The position numbers and the translations under genes were made by a program. From NCBI GenBank assembly GCA_012861695.1, contig JAAOOA010000060.1:18593625-18657624 (forward strand): a DNA stretch of 64,000 bases. Direction: 5' to 3'. Below are positions 36,986 to 64,000 of this stretch, one piece after another; within the stretch, counting starts at the first letter, position 1, and each line of letters begins with the position of its first letter. The notes below the pieces were generated by a model. The model was not told where the DNA came from. It saw only the letters and a program-made list of their open reading frames with translations, and did no database searches. Source of the DNA: Trematomus loennbergii. Its lineage: Eukaryota > Chordata > Actinopteri > Perciformes > Nototheniidae.

Positions 36986-37532
36986 TAGGGCTGTACCCGA
37001 ATACTATAATAAAGTTATAGTAAATAATAACAAACTCCAGTGTTAGAATTCCATAATTCCATATTCATAAATAAAATGATATGCAAATAACATTTTATTG
37101 GCTGTGGACTTGTACTCTACATAATTATGTTGAGCTCATGGTAATCTAATTCAATAAACAATAACTGCAATGAACAGATAGCATTTTCTGACTCGTGAAA
37201 TGATTGGATATGGTGTAATTTGGTAAATGATTCTGTGTTGAAAAATGTATATCTTTAAAAACTGCGTTGGTGTATTAGGGCGGGCCATACTATTTTTCTT
37301 TTGTAAATCGATCGAGAGGGGTGTACAAATAACGTATTTTGGTGTGTAGAACACACATCTATTTAGATTTATTTATTTTGAAGTTGTTGCTATGGAAACA
37401 ACATGACGGAGAAAAAAGTAATATCTTCTACATATAATAACGGACAAAGTAAAGAATGAAGTGTATGTTTAAATGTTAGCATCCCCGAAGAGGCTCAAGC
37501 TCTTACGTTGAGTCGGGAGTTTCAATACATTC
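36986..37532. mobile_element. related hAT-like element, copy B (right end missing)
   Basis: It starts TAGGGCTGTACCCGAATAC immediately after copy A. Its interior at 37368-37532 matches copy A at 36676-36868, sharing aagtaatatct, ccccgaagaggc and caagctcttacgttga. A matching right terminus is not seen. Confidence 0.5.
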
Positions 37533-37539
37533 GGAATTT

Positions 37540-40515
37540 GACCGTGTAAAATGTCCTCTTGGGTTACCGTACAGCCAATGCGTTTAAGGTGGCCACCCAT
37601 TTTGTTTAGCATTGTCCTGAAGATAACGTTACAAAATCTCAGCCCAGACTGTTGATGGTAACTATAGAAACACCAGCACTGTCTACGGAGGACTGCGATG
37701 CATCATGACTTAAATTACTAACAATGGAGTCTGGTTACCCTGCGCACAGGGAGGGCCGAGGAAATTATCTGATTAAGAGATTTAAAGAATAGAAAATGAC
37801 ACCGACGAGATGAATAAGGCACAAAAGTTCAAAAGGAGGGAAACGCATTCAACATTTTGTAAAGAACGCTTTTTATGAAGGCATAATATGTTATAGTAAA
37901 CAGATAAGAGCTGGAGCTACGTAGCCTACGGTATTGTGAAATAAGAATTATTTTCTACAGCTTCATTAATGTTATGTTACAATACTGTCATATTGTGTTT
38001 GATTTGATCACAATTACCCATTTAGACTTGATTATTATTACCAGTAAACAATAAATGTGGACCATATAACAATGTTACACAAGACATTGCCTTGAACATC
38101 AAATACATTATTGTATATGATTATGCAAACAGGTACTATACAGATAACTGAATCGGTTAAAACGACATCACAGAAGAGTTTATTGTGCAAAACAAACTAC
38201 AGTTAAGGCCTCAACAAACAAATAATTAGAAATTCCCATTGTATTGCAGCTTTCAATTATGTGATGTTAAAAAAAACTATTGAGAGTGAGACAAGAAAGT
38301 AATTTTACAGTGATTATCATTCTCCAATACCATAATCTGGACTAACATTTTTTAGATTTAGCTCAGCGGGAGGAACACCCTTGCTGTTTCCACAGTGGGG
38401 GTCCATTAGCTCAAAGCACCCTGTTGAGAGGGGAGATGTGACTTCCAAGAACTGATATTAGTCAAACACAAGACAGTCATGCAAATGATGATGCCTCATA
38501 TATATATAATTGAGTATGTTACACTGATCTTGGGTTTGTTTGCTGCAATGTTATCCAAATGTGGGCCCTGAGGCCAACTGGCAAGACTAGAATAGTAAGG
38601 CTTTTTGTTTTGGAAAAAGATTAAAGAAAAAAACAGTATACAGACAAAATGAGATTAGACACAGGGTGTACTTCAAGAATCAGGTCGAATTTGAGATGCC
38701 AAAAGCTTTAACGTCTAATTTAATAATTGCATGCAATGTTTATCATACCACAAAACAGATTATGATAATCTAATCTAAGATGCTAACATAAATTGTCTGG
38801 TCTACAGAGGGTCAATAAAATTGTCATGTCTGGAAGATAACGTTATTTCTTTTTAATATAAGATTAAATATGCAGCCTACTGCACTTTGTCGATAAATTA
38901 AGCTAAGGTCCAGAGCCTTTAGATCTTGAATTTGTGAAAACAAAATTAAGGTGGGACGATAACACTTGTTTTTCCCATGCCAGGGAACATGAGGAGATGT
39001 TTATAATAGCAACAAGATCTCTCCGCTTGCCCTTATATATGTATGCTTCATCAGCATCTGACAAAAGATATACATGGATATAAACAAGCCTGAATGTAAT
39101 ATCCTCTGTAAAGTGTACTCCTTATACATACAAGCTACGTAATTATCCCAGCCTACTAGGCATTCAGCATAAGAAACCCAACTGCCCATATTACCTCAGT
39201 CAGTCCAAGGCTGTTTTCAATGTAACTCTGAAGATCAGACAGACATTTAATGTCATATTAAACGCCATTCCTTCCAACAGTCTCCTTCCTCATGTCTGTA
39301 ATGTTTCTTTACATGCCACTGCTGATTGTTACTTTAAAAATGTTATTCTACCTCCACCAAACCCCAACCATTGGCACACAAGAACAGGTCTGACAGGCCA
39401 AGATTGAAAGCAGAGGACTGAGACAAAGCACCAAGGTTTCCAGTGACCATCAGCAGTATCTCATTAGCATAATGTACTTCAAATAAACAAGCACTCATGA
39501 ATGTGAAAAATGGTTGCAAACAAGGATGCACAGTTAAAAGGTAGTCAAACAATATGTATTTAACCAATGGTAATTCCTTGGATAATTGTAAGCCTATTAT
39601 GACATTAAAATTAAAAACCGTAATATTATTAATACTTTATCTAACAATTTCTAAAGTAGCCTGTCTTGCTCTTGATATATTTATAATGTTTCACTTATAA
39701 TCAGGCTCTGGGTAAAGGCATACCTCCAGACAGTGTCCAAGCAATACCACAATGTATTCATGGAGGATGTCAACTTATTCAACATTGTTCAATCATGAGG
39801 TGATCGTTTTGGCATAGTTATGGCAGGAAATATCCACTGCATTCAGGCCAAATAAGCTTTGAATGTTTTCAGGCCATATAGAGGTTTCAGATCGAGCTCT
39901 TACCTTCTAAGAACAGTAACTGCACCATAAAGTGACGTGTGCAATTTTGATATCTCAAATAAAACTCTGATAATAACTCGTAAAATGTCAAGCCAACACA
40001 GCTTGTCAGGCTAACCGTGTTTTATGACAGTGTTTGCTCTTCTGGAGGAACAGGGTCCAACATAAAATCCTGAAGTCTGATGACCTGATTACCTAAAGCA
40101 AGCAAAGAATTATGCTTTTAAGGTAAAACTGGAATAGCAAAATAAAAGTAAATCTTTCATTGTGATGCTACTGAAAAAAAAGAATACCAGAATCAATCTA
40201 CTGGTGAGTTTACAAATACTTTCAGTAATCGCCTACGGCGGCATTATTGTAAGGGAGAATTTACAAAGCACTTGAACGCTACACAGCAACCTGGCTACAC
40301 CTGCTTCTCAGGAGGCTTCCACCGTCGCACCTGATCTTCCAGTAAAAGCACTCAAACAATACGGTACAGTCACACCTGTCAACTTAAGCAATATCAGATC
40401 ACTTGTTTTAACTATAAGCGTGGAAAAAAATAAAGACAAAAGTGGAGTTTTGTCGAATAAAGTTCGGAGTTTACGATACACCTGTTTTGTAAGTGCTCGC
40501 CTGTGTCGGCCTTAC
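37540..40515. other. ugt8 intron 1, 5' part
   Basis: AT-rich sequence without recognised genes or mobile elements. Confidence 0.5.
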
Positions 40516-40720
40516 CTTGTGGTTTGAAAGTTGCCCAGTAGATGTGGAGGAGTGAAACTGTGGAAGATGTTATATCAATTTAAAGTTTCAAAGAGGTCAA
40601 ATGTGAGGAAAAATTGCAGTTACAGTAAGTAAAATGGGTCCCCGGGTATCGAAGACGGGCAGAGGGAACATTAAACTTCCAGTCCCTCTCTCAGGGGCGG
40701 GGCTAGCGCGGTTGCAAGAT
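40516..40720 (-). promoter_or_regulatory. ugt8: putative ugt8 promoter and non-coding exon 1
   Basis: On the minus strand a strong donor (CACAAG|GTAAGG) ends at 40516. It could splice to the acceptor just before the ugt8 ATG at 32496, an intron of about 8 kb. Upstream on the same strand is a GC-richer patch with a GC box (ggggcggggc on the plus strand, 40694-40703) and several CpGs, and no clear TATA box. Human UGT8 also has a non-coding first exon. The exon start is not visible, so its 5' extent is a guess. Confidence 0.45.
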
Positions 40721-42120
<1,400 letters not shown>

Positions 42121-42622
42121 ATTTATATAGGTTGGTATAGTATTAAATAGGGTACCAGCTTATGATTTTGAAGATTGTGTTTTAGATAGCTTAGTCTTGA
42201 TTGATCCAACAACTCATTCATTTTCATTCGATACAGCACATTACGCATGATACGCCCTCCTGAACTGTAGAAGTAGAGGAAAGCTGTTGTGTCACAGTTT
42301 GCCTGGAAGGAAGGTTTGGAAAGGGGCTTGGTCAAACTCCCAACAGGCAATAAGTCAGGAGAGGACAGATGCTTATCAGGCAGAAAAGAGGCAGAGATAA
42401 AGGATTTAAGTATTGAGGTCTTTGTAATAATGCTGACAAATGGACTTGACTGTCACACAAAGAGGTAGGTCTGTTTACATGGTAAACACACACAAAACAA
42501 CTGGAGGGAATGTACATCATTTTGGAGGGTGGGGGTTAGAGAGCATAGCCATGGTGTGTACTTAGAGACAAGTGGATGTTTCTTCTCTAACAGTGATCCA
42601 TTTGTCTTGCATCAGCTCTCCA

Positions 42623-42626
42623 AACA

Positions 42627-42702
<76 letters not shown>
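42623..42702. repeat. (CA)n microsatellite
   Basis: About 39 CA units with two CATA interruptions. Confidence 0.95.
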
Positions 42703-42706
<4 letters not shown>

Positions 42707-42939
42707 TGCTGTTGATCTCTTGCGATACATTCACTGCCCTCTGCATCTCATTTCCTCAGCTATGCCCTGACTCATCACAATATGCCACTCTGCTGTTGGC
42801 TATTGCCCACTTCGCCCTCCCCTCCAAAAAGGGTCTGTATGTAGCAGTTTATTCAACAGTTAACTCGTGTTTTGTCTGTTCACTTTTTTTTATCTCTCTC
42901 ACCATGTGTCCCTTTCCCACTTTGCCAACATACCACATT

Positions 42940-43060
42940 TCTCTCTGTTTCACTCTCTCTTTTCTACCGCATCATTCTCATCCTCTTTCTCACCTCCCCC
43001 TCCCCTTCTGTACCCCCCTCCCTCCCTTTCTCCCCCTCCCTCCCTTTCTCCCTGTACCCA
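42940..43060. repeat. pyrimidine-rich tract
   Basis: A C/T-rich tract built from ccctccctttct-like units ends in gtacccag. It resembles a strong splice acceptor, but no exon is supported after it. Confidence 0.7.
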
Positions 43061-43409
43061 GATATCAGGTGCGTTACCTGAGCTCCATATCAATAGTTAA
43101 TCACCCTGGGACACCCAATCTAGAGAGCATGACAGAACTCTCCCGTGGAGAGTTGTGGTGGTCATGGTGTGTGTCATTGTGTTACTGTGTGTGTGACAAG
43201 ACAGCGGAGAGAGTGGGGGTGCTAAGACTTGCATATTTCGACAGTATGGACAAAGAGAGAGAGAGGAAAGAAAAATGGGCAAAGATGAGGCAGCAAAGGG
43301 ACTACATTGTGCAGGACTCTGCAATAAAATTGACACACAATGCAAATGTTCTGATGTATGCCTTAGTTCTGGGGAAACTGCTAATTCATCATGAACTTAC
43401 TAAATAAAT

Positions 43410-44250
43410 AAATAGTCTGTGCCATTATAAAGTTGCTGATTGAAAAACTGAATTAGACTGGAATGTAAAGCATCGGAATAAACACAAAAAAACAATAACA
43501 ACAAAATAGGCGGACAGAATATTGGAGAATACAGTGTCAATCATTTTAAGTTATTTTGTATTGTGTGCACTCAATTTGTGAGGGCTCTGGTCCAGACATG
43601 TTCTGTTCTGCTCCCTAGTGTACAAACTATGGTATTACATGTGAAGTAACAAAAAGTCAGCTCCTAACCATCAACTTGTATACATTTGATAGATGTCATT
43701 TTTAGCATTTAAAAAAAAAACTAAATTTTTCTCTTATTTGCAGCACTGCTGATGAAATGTGATCAACGTATGCGGTCTTCTGAGAAGAGATTCCAAGGTT
43801 ATTGGATATTGGGCTGAATACATACTTACTAACCCTCTACCAGATAATTAATTTATAAGATAGCTCCAACAGCAGTTACAAAAAATGCATATGCTCTGTT
43901 TACATGGAATGGTCAAGTCAAAATATACATCAAACACTTGCATACCTAAAATCAAAATGTTGTTCAAGGGGCTTGAAAATATATATAGCATATGACTCCC
44001 TCCATCCTCAAACCATCTGGTAAAGAAAAACTCCCTGGAAGAACACTTATACAGAAAAACAGTAACCTTGGAAAGAGCAACAGAAAAGGATTCCCATTTG
44101 TGCAGAACAACCTTACTGTAGATGCCTTATGATTAAAGTTTGCTTAAACAAATAAATGACGAATATATATATACCATGTTGCTACTTTGAAGCCACTAAT
44201 ATAGTAAGGTGAGCTGTGTGAAATACATACCTGAGTAAAGGAACTGTACA
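43410..44250. other. intergenic non-coding stretch
   Basis: Nothing recognised. Confidence 0.5.
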
Positions 44251-44256
44251 AAACTC

Positions 44257-44512
44257 GCAGTTGCCAGTTTATTAGATACAGCAAGGTCACACTAATGCAG
44301 TCTAATACAACCGTTCTGCCTTAAGGTTTTAATGTTCAGTCTTTATTCCACTGTTTAGTTAGCCGTTAATTAAACTGTATGAACACTTTGGAGGCTGCAG
44401 TTGGCTGGATTGTTTTGTGTCATAATCAGATTTGATTGTATCCTTGGTGATATAACTTGATTGGGAATAATATTTGCCCGTTGTATTAGACTGAATTTAA
44501 CAAACTGTCCAC
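44257..44512. mobile_element. palindromic MITE relic
   Basis: Left gttgccagtttattagatac and cagtctaatacaac are mirrored on the right by gttgtattagactg and a degraded aacaaactgtcc. I recall this arrangement from a widespread fish repeat family. It is strongly diverged and no target duplication is seen. Confidence 0.5.
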
Positions 44513-44519
44513 TAAATGT

Positions 44520-47500
44520 AACGTTTACAAACCGAGTGAGTGTCTGGAAAAACACTTTTTTTATTAGAGAGTTAGTTATAGTAAAGAAGGAAAATACATT
44601 CTGTCAGAAGGCGTACTTGTGATAAGTTATAGAACAATTCGTTTTCTCTCACGGAAGGCAAGGAATGAATTATCTGTTCTGCATGGACTTGTTTCTCAGT
44701 AAAGTTGCCAGAAGTCTGCAGTAGTCAGATCTGTCTGAAGTGATGACCTGGTCAGCTCAGGGAAAGGACAGCCAAGCATTTGGTGGCAGCAGAATATTAA
44801 TAAACTGGCTTATGTGTAGATGCTTGAGAACAGTCTGGAGTTCTGTCTGGCCAGACAACATTTTACAAGTGCTCTGGCATGCAGAGCGGACCACTCTTGG
44901 AGTAGAAGAGGTTGACATATGGGAGAAACTGGGAGCAGAATTTGCATTTGAAGGAGTAGCTGGTTGACATGTTTGAGGATAAGGGAGGGTGGTAGGGTAA
45001 TGCAGAGAGAGAACAACTTCCTTTTTCTATTTGAAGGGTTCAACTTGATTCTTAATAAAGGTGTTTCTGATCCATTGGATGTGAAGTGTAAACATGCAGG
45101 ATCAGGTTTGAGTTGCAGAGATGCTTCTGAGAGTTAATTTAGTATATAGTAAATAAGGAAGAAGGATTTTCTTATCTTACCTCACATTATTCACTTCATT
45201 AAAAGGAACTCTCAAAAGAGTCTCACATAGTCCAGCATTTTCATGGGAAATTTTTTATTATTCACAAAAACACAATGAATCCTGGAATTGGAACATATTA
45301 TTCCTAGGATGTAAAAATATTACTGAAACTGAATACACAGCATGTTTTGTAAAATTGTGTCTAAGACTTGGTGTATAATACCATTCTTACATGGGTAAGA
45401 ATGCATTCTGCTAACCTTCTTTGGGTTTTAAAGTTATGTTGTTTTATAGATGTAAAAAGGCAATAGTTGTTGCTGTCTTGTACAGATTATTCTTGCAAGT
45501 ATGCAAAGAGATTTGATTAATTATTGAAGGGGGAGCTGTAATGCAAATATTTTAATCTTTTTCAGATGAGTGTCCAATGTGAATTTTACACTGTCAGTAT
45601 TGTACCAGCCGTAAGTTATCAATGTGCATATCACATAAGCAGCAGTAATTAGGTGCAGTGGTAATGAAATCCATTACAACAACCAGTGATAACGCTTTGT
45701 CAATCCGATGATATTTTTTTCCAATATCAGTGAAATATTTTTGTTTTAACTCAGTGGTCATTTTCCAATGTATTTTTACAGTTTTAGCATAAGATCATAT
45801 TGAGACGTTTATCATAATTATTTGGCAAAACAGAAGAAACATATTTTGTGCTAAAAATTGTAATTTGTTGTTGTATTTGTTATTTATTTGTGCTAATACA
45901 CTGCTTAATGAGTGTATGCAAATCAGGTTTGTCCAATAATTAATTAATTGTTGGTTAAACAACTCTTTATATAGATTAATTTGATTTGGAGCCCAACTTT
46001 ACATTGTGCACTAAAATCGTCCTGTTGCAGCTTCACAATAAAAGTGCTGTTCTTTTCTGTTTGGTGTAATGTGTAATGATCACCACAAGGGGAGAACCAT
46101 CACCATAACATAACCAATACATCTACAGTATGTTGTTATCATTAAATTCATAATATTCTAGGGACTACGTGAGGAAATTCTCATCTGCATACTTTTTACC
46201 ACTCTTTTCTTAATTGTATGCATGTTTATTTCCTGATCACAAATCAAAAAAGCTCTGTGTGTATTAACCACCTGAACATGTTGCATGTGACTCTGGCTCG
46301 CCAGCTGCAGATCAAAGACATCCTGTTGATCATTTAACTGGAAAATGGTGACTGTGGATACATATCCGATGGGGAGGGCAAACTGATGCAATAATAAGTA
46401 AATGCTAACTAATATAAAATGTACACCTGGGTGCATTTAAAAAAGTCATTCAGGTATCATACCACTTTAGAAAGGCAGCTACATTACTCTCTATTTCTAA
46501 ATCATAATGAAAGTGACTTTTGTGCTTTTTGGGTTGCAGAAAGACAGGGTCACCTTCTCAATTTTCAATGGGAGTAATTTAAATGTGACTAACAGGGAGG
46601 AGTCTAGGGTCAGAACATCCATCCATTTTCTACATCGCTCATCCTGCATTGTCTCCCATACCCTCTACATCTCCCCCTCGTTCTCTCTTCCTCTTGTTTT
46701 TTCTTTCCTCTCATACGCTTGCTTGCTGACTCTCAGCGATGGCCATTTTGTTTCTGCCGGCCTTATCTCATGTTTGCAGTTTCCCTCTCTGTCATTACTC
46801 TGCTATTAGCTTTTTATCCTGGGGCTAAAACACAGGACTCACACTGACCTCGTAGTCACAGCTATGCTCCAAAACGTCTGCTTTGCAAGATAACACACTC
46901 ACCCCCACACCTCCCTCTCTCTCTCTGTCTCTCTCAAACACACACATATGTACAGCATGTTCAAAATAAATCTAGTCACATACACCTACATATCAATGTG
47001 TACACACCTACACATACTAAGCACCAGAGGAAAATCCTCTTCACACACATCGGTTTTTTCCACTTTGCTAAAACGGCATAAAGCAGTTACTAAAAATGGG
47101 GTGAATCTAACCAACCCCAGAATGTTTCATTTCACTAAAGAACAGTGATTGCAAGAAGTCCAGGAACACCTGAGTCTCTCTATTTCAGTACCTCTCATTT
47201 CACATGATGGAAAAAGACAGAGGCGGCGAGGGACAGGGAGATTATTATTATGATACCCAATTATTTACAACGTTGTAATTTAATCTCCCGCAATACTGTT
47301 TGATTGACACTCATATCATTAAAGTATATTAAATCGAGCTACATTGAATGAGGGCAAGAGAGGGAAAGCTTTTCTTCAAGACCAAGTGTTTGTGGAAACC
47401 TTTCTGCATTATGTACTTCTAGTCTGGGACTGCTTTTCAGGGACGAAGCCCCTTAATTCCAATTGGGGAAATCTTAATGCATTGACATACAGTGCCCAAG

Positions 47501-48380
47501 GACCCTTTTTTCTTAAAGGAAGTTTTGATATGTCATAGTAGAAAACACATATATTTTTTTAAAACGCCTAAATGAGGGTTGAATGAATTGCATTTAGCGG
47601 CTCCAGTAGACCTCTTTCATGGCAGACCCCTTTGACATGCCAAGCAAAAAAAGAACAGGTATAATTAATAACATAAATGGTGGCTGTTCAGTTCAGCCAG
47701 TTTTAGGGCTTGCTATTTGCTGTCTCCTTGGAGCTAATACTTTATATGTCTTTATTGAACAAGGACCAATGCGTTAAATACAAAATGACTGTTATGCAAA
47801 AGGTCTGTTTCAGTGTCGTGGTAATGTGAAAACTTGTGTGCCTCAACTGAACAGACACCAAGTTATTGGGATGAACAGCAATACTTCAATCTTAATGTCA
47901 AACCTTCCTGATGCTCTTGTGGCTGAATGGAAGTACATGTCTGTAGCCAGGTTTGAAACTCATGTGGAAAATGTTCCCAGAAAAGTAGAGGTTTGTATAG
48001 TGACATAGGGCCAATTGATGTGGAAAGAGGTGTTGAACAATATAAAGTGTCATCATAATGTAAGCCATATGTTAATATATATTCTTGTATGGTATAGTAG
48101 AGAGTGGCACTGACTTATTGAACTGCGATGATGAGGTGCACAGTGAGCTATTCCGTTAAGTCTTTCAAAATTCTGCCTGATGAATAAATTATTTCGCTAT
48201 ACACTCACCCTAATTCTCTCGTGATGGATTTTAAACTCCCTTTCACCACAAACCCCCTCGCCTCACCTCCCTATTTTTTCTCATTTCTTCCCCCACACCG
48301 TCTTAGTGAGCAGGTGCACGGTGACAGAGTCACTGGGCTGTGAAATCTCAGCTCCTTGAACCACGCTCCATGCCTCTCCC
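44520..48380. other. intergenic non-coding stretch
   Basis: No gene or classified element. There is a CT-rich patch near 46660-46930. Confidence 0.5.
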
Positions 48381-48388
48381 GTCCTAAT

Positions 48389-48405
48389 ACACACACACAC
48401 ACACA

Positions 48406-48454
<49 letters not shown>
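48389..48454. repeat. (CA)n microsatellite
   Basis: About 33 CA units with one CACCAC interruption. Confidence 0.95.
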
Positions 48455-48456
<2 letters not shown>

Positions 48457-48678
48457 CACACACTTTTTGTCCTATTTTTCTTAAACTCCTTCCTTACTCC
48501 ATCTCTTCTCTCTCATCTTTCTCTCTGCTCTTGTAGAGATTAAGTCAACATTGTGCGATTCTGGATTTACTCAAAGCAGATAAAAAAGAAACGAGAAATC
48601 AAATTACAGTGGAATGAAAAATCTATAAAGAGTTTCATTAGGCAACAACAGAAGTCTGTGTGGGCATGCTTGTGCAGA

Positions 48679-48822
<144 letters not shown>

Positions 48823-48899
48823 ATGAGCACGAGCACTCTGTGTGTCTCTCCTGCATATGTCTCTGACCACATCTACATCTTTAATGTCTGTGACTGAAT

Positions 48900-50520
48900 A
48901 ATGTATGAACCCCTGGGCTGGAAGACACACACATATACACAAAACACCTCTTTTACTGCATCCATCTGCGGAAATGTCATGAAGTACAAGTTAGCAGAGC
49001 TATAAAAGAATGCCACGTCATCTGCAGTCCTGTACACCGCCGTCTACAATCACCTTGCGTTGTTTTGAGAGAATAGCGTAAAATAAGATCCGTGTCTCCA
49101 ACCGCAACGGTGTCTCTCTACCACCAATTTCCTGTTTACATGTTGCACACTTCCTGCTGGAGGGAACATAGAACTAACAACACTTTTTTTGTAATTGTCT
49201 TCACCTTTTGTGTGCCTATGCAGTTCACCAGTTTGCACCTAAGTTGCACTCCCCCCCCCATGATACACTCTTGTGCATCACTTGTATGCAGTCATGCATG
49301 CTTCATAGTTCTAATTTGACTTTCAAATAGCTGAACCCTGTCATCTTTTCCACACACTTTTTCCTCTGCCTCTTAATAAGATGAAGATGTGAAGCTGAGG
49401 TCAAGGTTGGTTTCTACAGCAACTGTGCATAATAATGCCATGACCCATCTGACCATCAGGCTTCTCTCTTCTCTCAAATAATATTAATTCTCTCTAACTT
49501 GCTCCCCCTCTCCATGTTTGCAAGATTTATGCTGTTTTATTTCAACAGCATGCACCATTTTCTTCTCTGTCCATTGCTTTAGCTTGATCAACTACAATTT
49601 CAAATAGGAGAACAAAAACAGAAGAACTGAGTGTACAATCATCGCAGTGAATGCAGATACATGATGGCTCACTGAACGGTTTGACAACTATGAAAATAAT
49701 GTGACTCACATGACTTTACAGTCACCAGATTTCAATGTAGTTTAACATCTTTAGATGATATTGACCTGACGTGTTGGACAGCGCTCCAGCACCAGATAAC
49801 TTTTGAAAGGAAAGTATTAATTCCTCAAGTAGAGTTCAGAAACTTGTAGAATAACAAAACATATTAAAGAGGATCTGATACCTCTCGATGGCCTGACACC
49901 TTTTTGTTTTTTCCTTTAATTGTTGTTGTCTGTCTATCTATCCGTATGTTGTCAGCAGTTGCTGTGGCATCACATTTCCCTCCTTGAAACACCTTCAATA
50001 ACACATAACCACTGTGAGCAAGCATATTTGGGGCTTTGCAATACCTAAAGGGTGGTTCTATATAGACTATCTTCACAAATCTTACAGAGTGAGCCATTTA
50101 GGTGCATTTATTATGGAGACTGTCTCATCTTGTGGCATCATTTTACAGTCCTGAGCTAACCTCTGCCAGGAATGTGAGCAGAACTCTTTCATGAATCACT
50201 ACTGTAAAAACAAGCTGGAGCGGCTCCCATGTGATGGCACAGAGGAGAAACATGGGAGAAGTAAAGGGCATAAACACTACAGTAGGCTAATTATTTTAGG
50301 AAATAACCCTTTAATTGTATTTTAAGTTATATAATAGTTAAGATATAAATAGTTATATACAGTATCATTTTGTGTTAGTTTGTGTAGTGTTCATGCCATC
50401 AGTGAAACACTGCAACCTTCTATATGTGTGTCTTGATTTTCTAAACGTTATCATAAGATTGCCTAATGTTTTTTTCATAGGTCGTAATCAGTGGAAGACA
50501 CTCTTGCGGTGGCCCACAGT
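48900..50520. other. intergenic sequence upstream of the testican gene
   Basis: No gene or classified element is visible. Confidence 0.5.
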
Positions 50521-50529
50521 GAGCCATCA

Positions 50530-50648
50530 TGACCGTTTCCTCCGCACTGAGGAGAAGCAGAGCTGAAAAAGAAAAGAGGGACACAGCGAAGGGGCCGCGC
50601 ACGGTGCCATGCGCGTTCCCGTTTTCTGCTGCGCACAGACAGCCGATG

Positions 50649-50706
<58 letters not shown>

Positions 50707-50712
50707 GAGAGG

Positions 50713-50805
<93 letters not shown>

Positions 50806-50870
50806 GTTATTACTAGTGACAGAAAACGGCAGCGAGCACATACAGTCTGGAAAGCAGCTGATGCGACAAG
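50530..50870 (+). promoter_or_regulatory. spock3: putative spock3-like 5' UTR exon / promoter region
   Basis: A donor-like site (CGACAAG|GTAGGA, last exon base 50870) precedes a 153-base candidate intron. That intron ends at the acceptor tttccgcag, directly before the ATG at 51024. The upstream stretch is CpG-containing (gccgcgcacg, tgcgcgttcc) and includes the (GA)n tract. Human SPOCK3 also has a non-coding first exon. The start site is not visible. Confidence 0.5.
50650..50803. repeat. (GA)n tract at the testican 5' end
   Basis: 154 bases of nearly pure GA with a few GGGA interruptions, 221 bases upstream of the ATG and probably inside the 5' UTR or core promoter. Confidence 0.95.
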
Positions 50871-51023
50871 GTAGGAGAACGAACACCTCTGCATCATATT
50901 ATTATCTGTTGACGTTCATCGCTGGTGTGATGGACATCAAACTGCCTCTGTTTTCAACCCGATTGCGGTGTCCTCCAGCCTGATCGGATGTCCTCTCTCC
51001 GTGCTGTTGTTGTGTTTCCGCAG

Positions 51024-63545
<12,522 letters not shown>

Positions 63546-64000
63546 GTAGGCAAAACTCTGAGGAAAATACAGTGTCATATTTCTGGGCTTGTGTGAGAGA
63601 ACAAAGCCAGACGGTAGGATTAGCAGCAAAAGCATCATGGAGGAAATACTTTATAGATATTTATGTCAACACCATTTTCTAACTTCTGAAATCTGTCACT
63701 TAGCACAGTGTATTTATTGCATAAACTGTTGTTGGATCAGATTATATTTATTTATTTGCTTGATTGCAGAGAGTTAGATTGATATCACTCTCATATCAGT
63801 CTGTTCATATTGAAGCTACTGTCAGCAGCCAGTGAGTTTATCTTAGCGTAAAGAATGGAACAGAATCCACCTACCATCCGTGTTTATGTATTTCTTGGCC
63901 TGGGAATTCTAAGTGAACCTCGTCCTTAATGTGAGGTTGCTTTATGCTAAGCTAAACCTACTGGCTCATATTCAAAGTGCAGATATAAAAGTGTTTTGAA
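63546..64000. other. testican intron after the thyroglobulin exon
   Basis: No further exon is visible before the window ends. Confidence 0.55.

Noticed and set aside
42529..43407. 292-codon plus-strand open frame
   Set aside because: It runs through a (CA)n array and a pyrimidine tract, and matches no family that I recognise. The acceptor-like CAG at about 43061 is not followed by a supported exon.
44740..44967. Possible small protein frame
   Set aside because: No family resemblance, no splice or promoter context, and an equal-length antisense frame overlaps it.
50475..50983. Long Ser-Leu and Arg-Glu open frames
   Set aside because: They come from the (GA)n tract.
50988..51023. Upstream in-frame ATG for the testican gene
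   Set aside because: It falls inside the probable 5' UTR intron, and the signal peptide aligns with the family from the ATG at 51024.

Overview
The window is vertebrate nuclear DNA, almost certainly from a ray-finned (teleost) fish. Both genes are split into short exons with GT-AG introns. The repeats are typical of fish: hAT, piggyBac and Harbinger-type miniature transposons, a tRNA-derived SINE, LINE 3' ends, and many long (CA/TG)n microsatellites. I see no bacterial genes, CRISPR array or operon structure.

Two protein-coding genes are supported, arranged head to head. (1) ugt8 (ceramide UDP-galactosyltransferase) lies on the minus strand, with five coding exons between 32493 and 17715. 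They splice in phase to a complete protein of 550 residues. A non-coding first exon and GC-box promoter are likely near 40.5-40.7 kb, and a 3' UTR probably runs below 17715. (2) A testican gene, closest to spock3, lies on the plus strand from the ATG at 51024. Ten coding exons, one a 9-base microexon, reach 63545; the acidic C-terminal exons fall beyond the window. Exon 9 of this gene is one base short of keeping the thyroglobulin domain in frame.

Layout: 1-1750 is a decayed LINE followed by a piggyBac-like MITE. 1.75-17 kb is non-coding DNA with microsatellites. 17.7-40.6 kb is ugt8, whose introns hold nearly all recognisable transposons: a hAT end, a SINE and two hAT elements in intron 3; an LTR element carrying a nested Harbinger MITE in intron 2; and a multi-layer hAT nest plus further elements in intron 1. 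40.7-50.5 kb is the shared upstream region of both genes, with microsatellites and one palindromic MITE. 50.5-64 kb is the testican gene, starting beside a (GA)n tract.

The genes have unrelated biochemistry. ugt8 makes galactosylceramide in the ER for myelin; the testican is a secreted extracellular-matrix proteoglycan core. Both families are expressed in neural tissue, but nothing in the sequence shows co-regulation. Exon boundaries were read by eye from splice consensus, reading phase and my knowledge of the human proteins; no alignment program was run.
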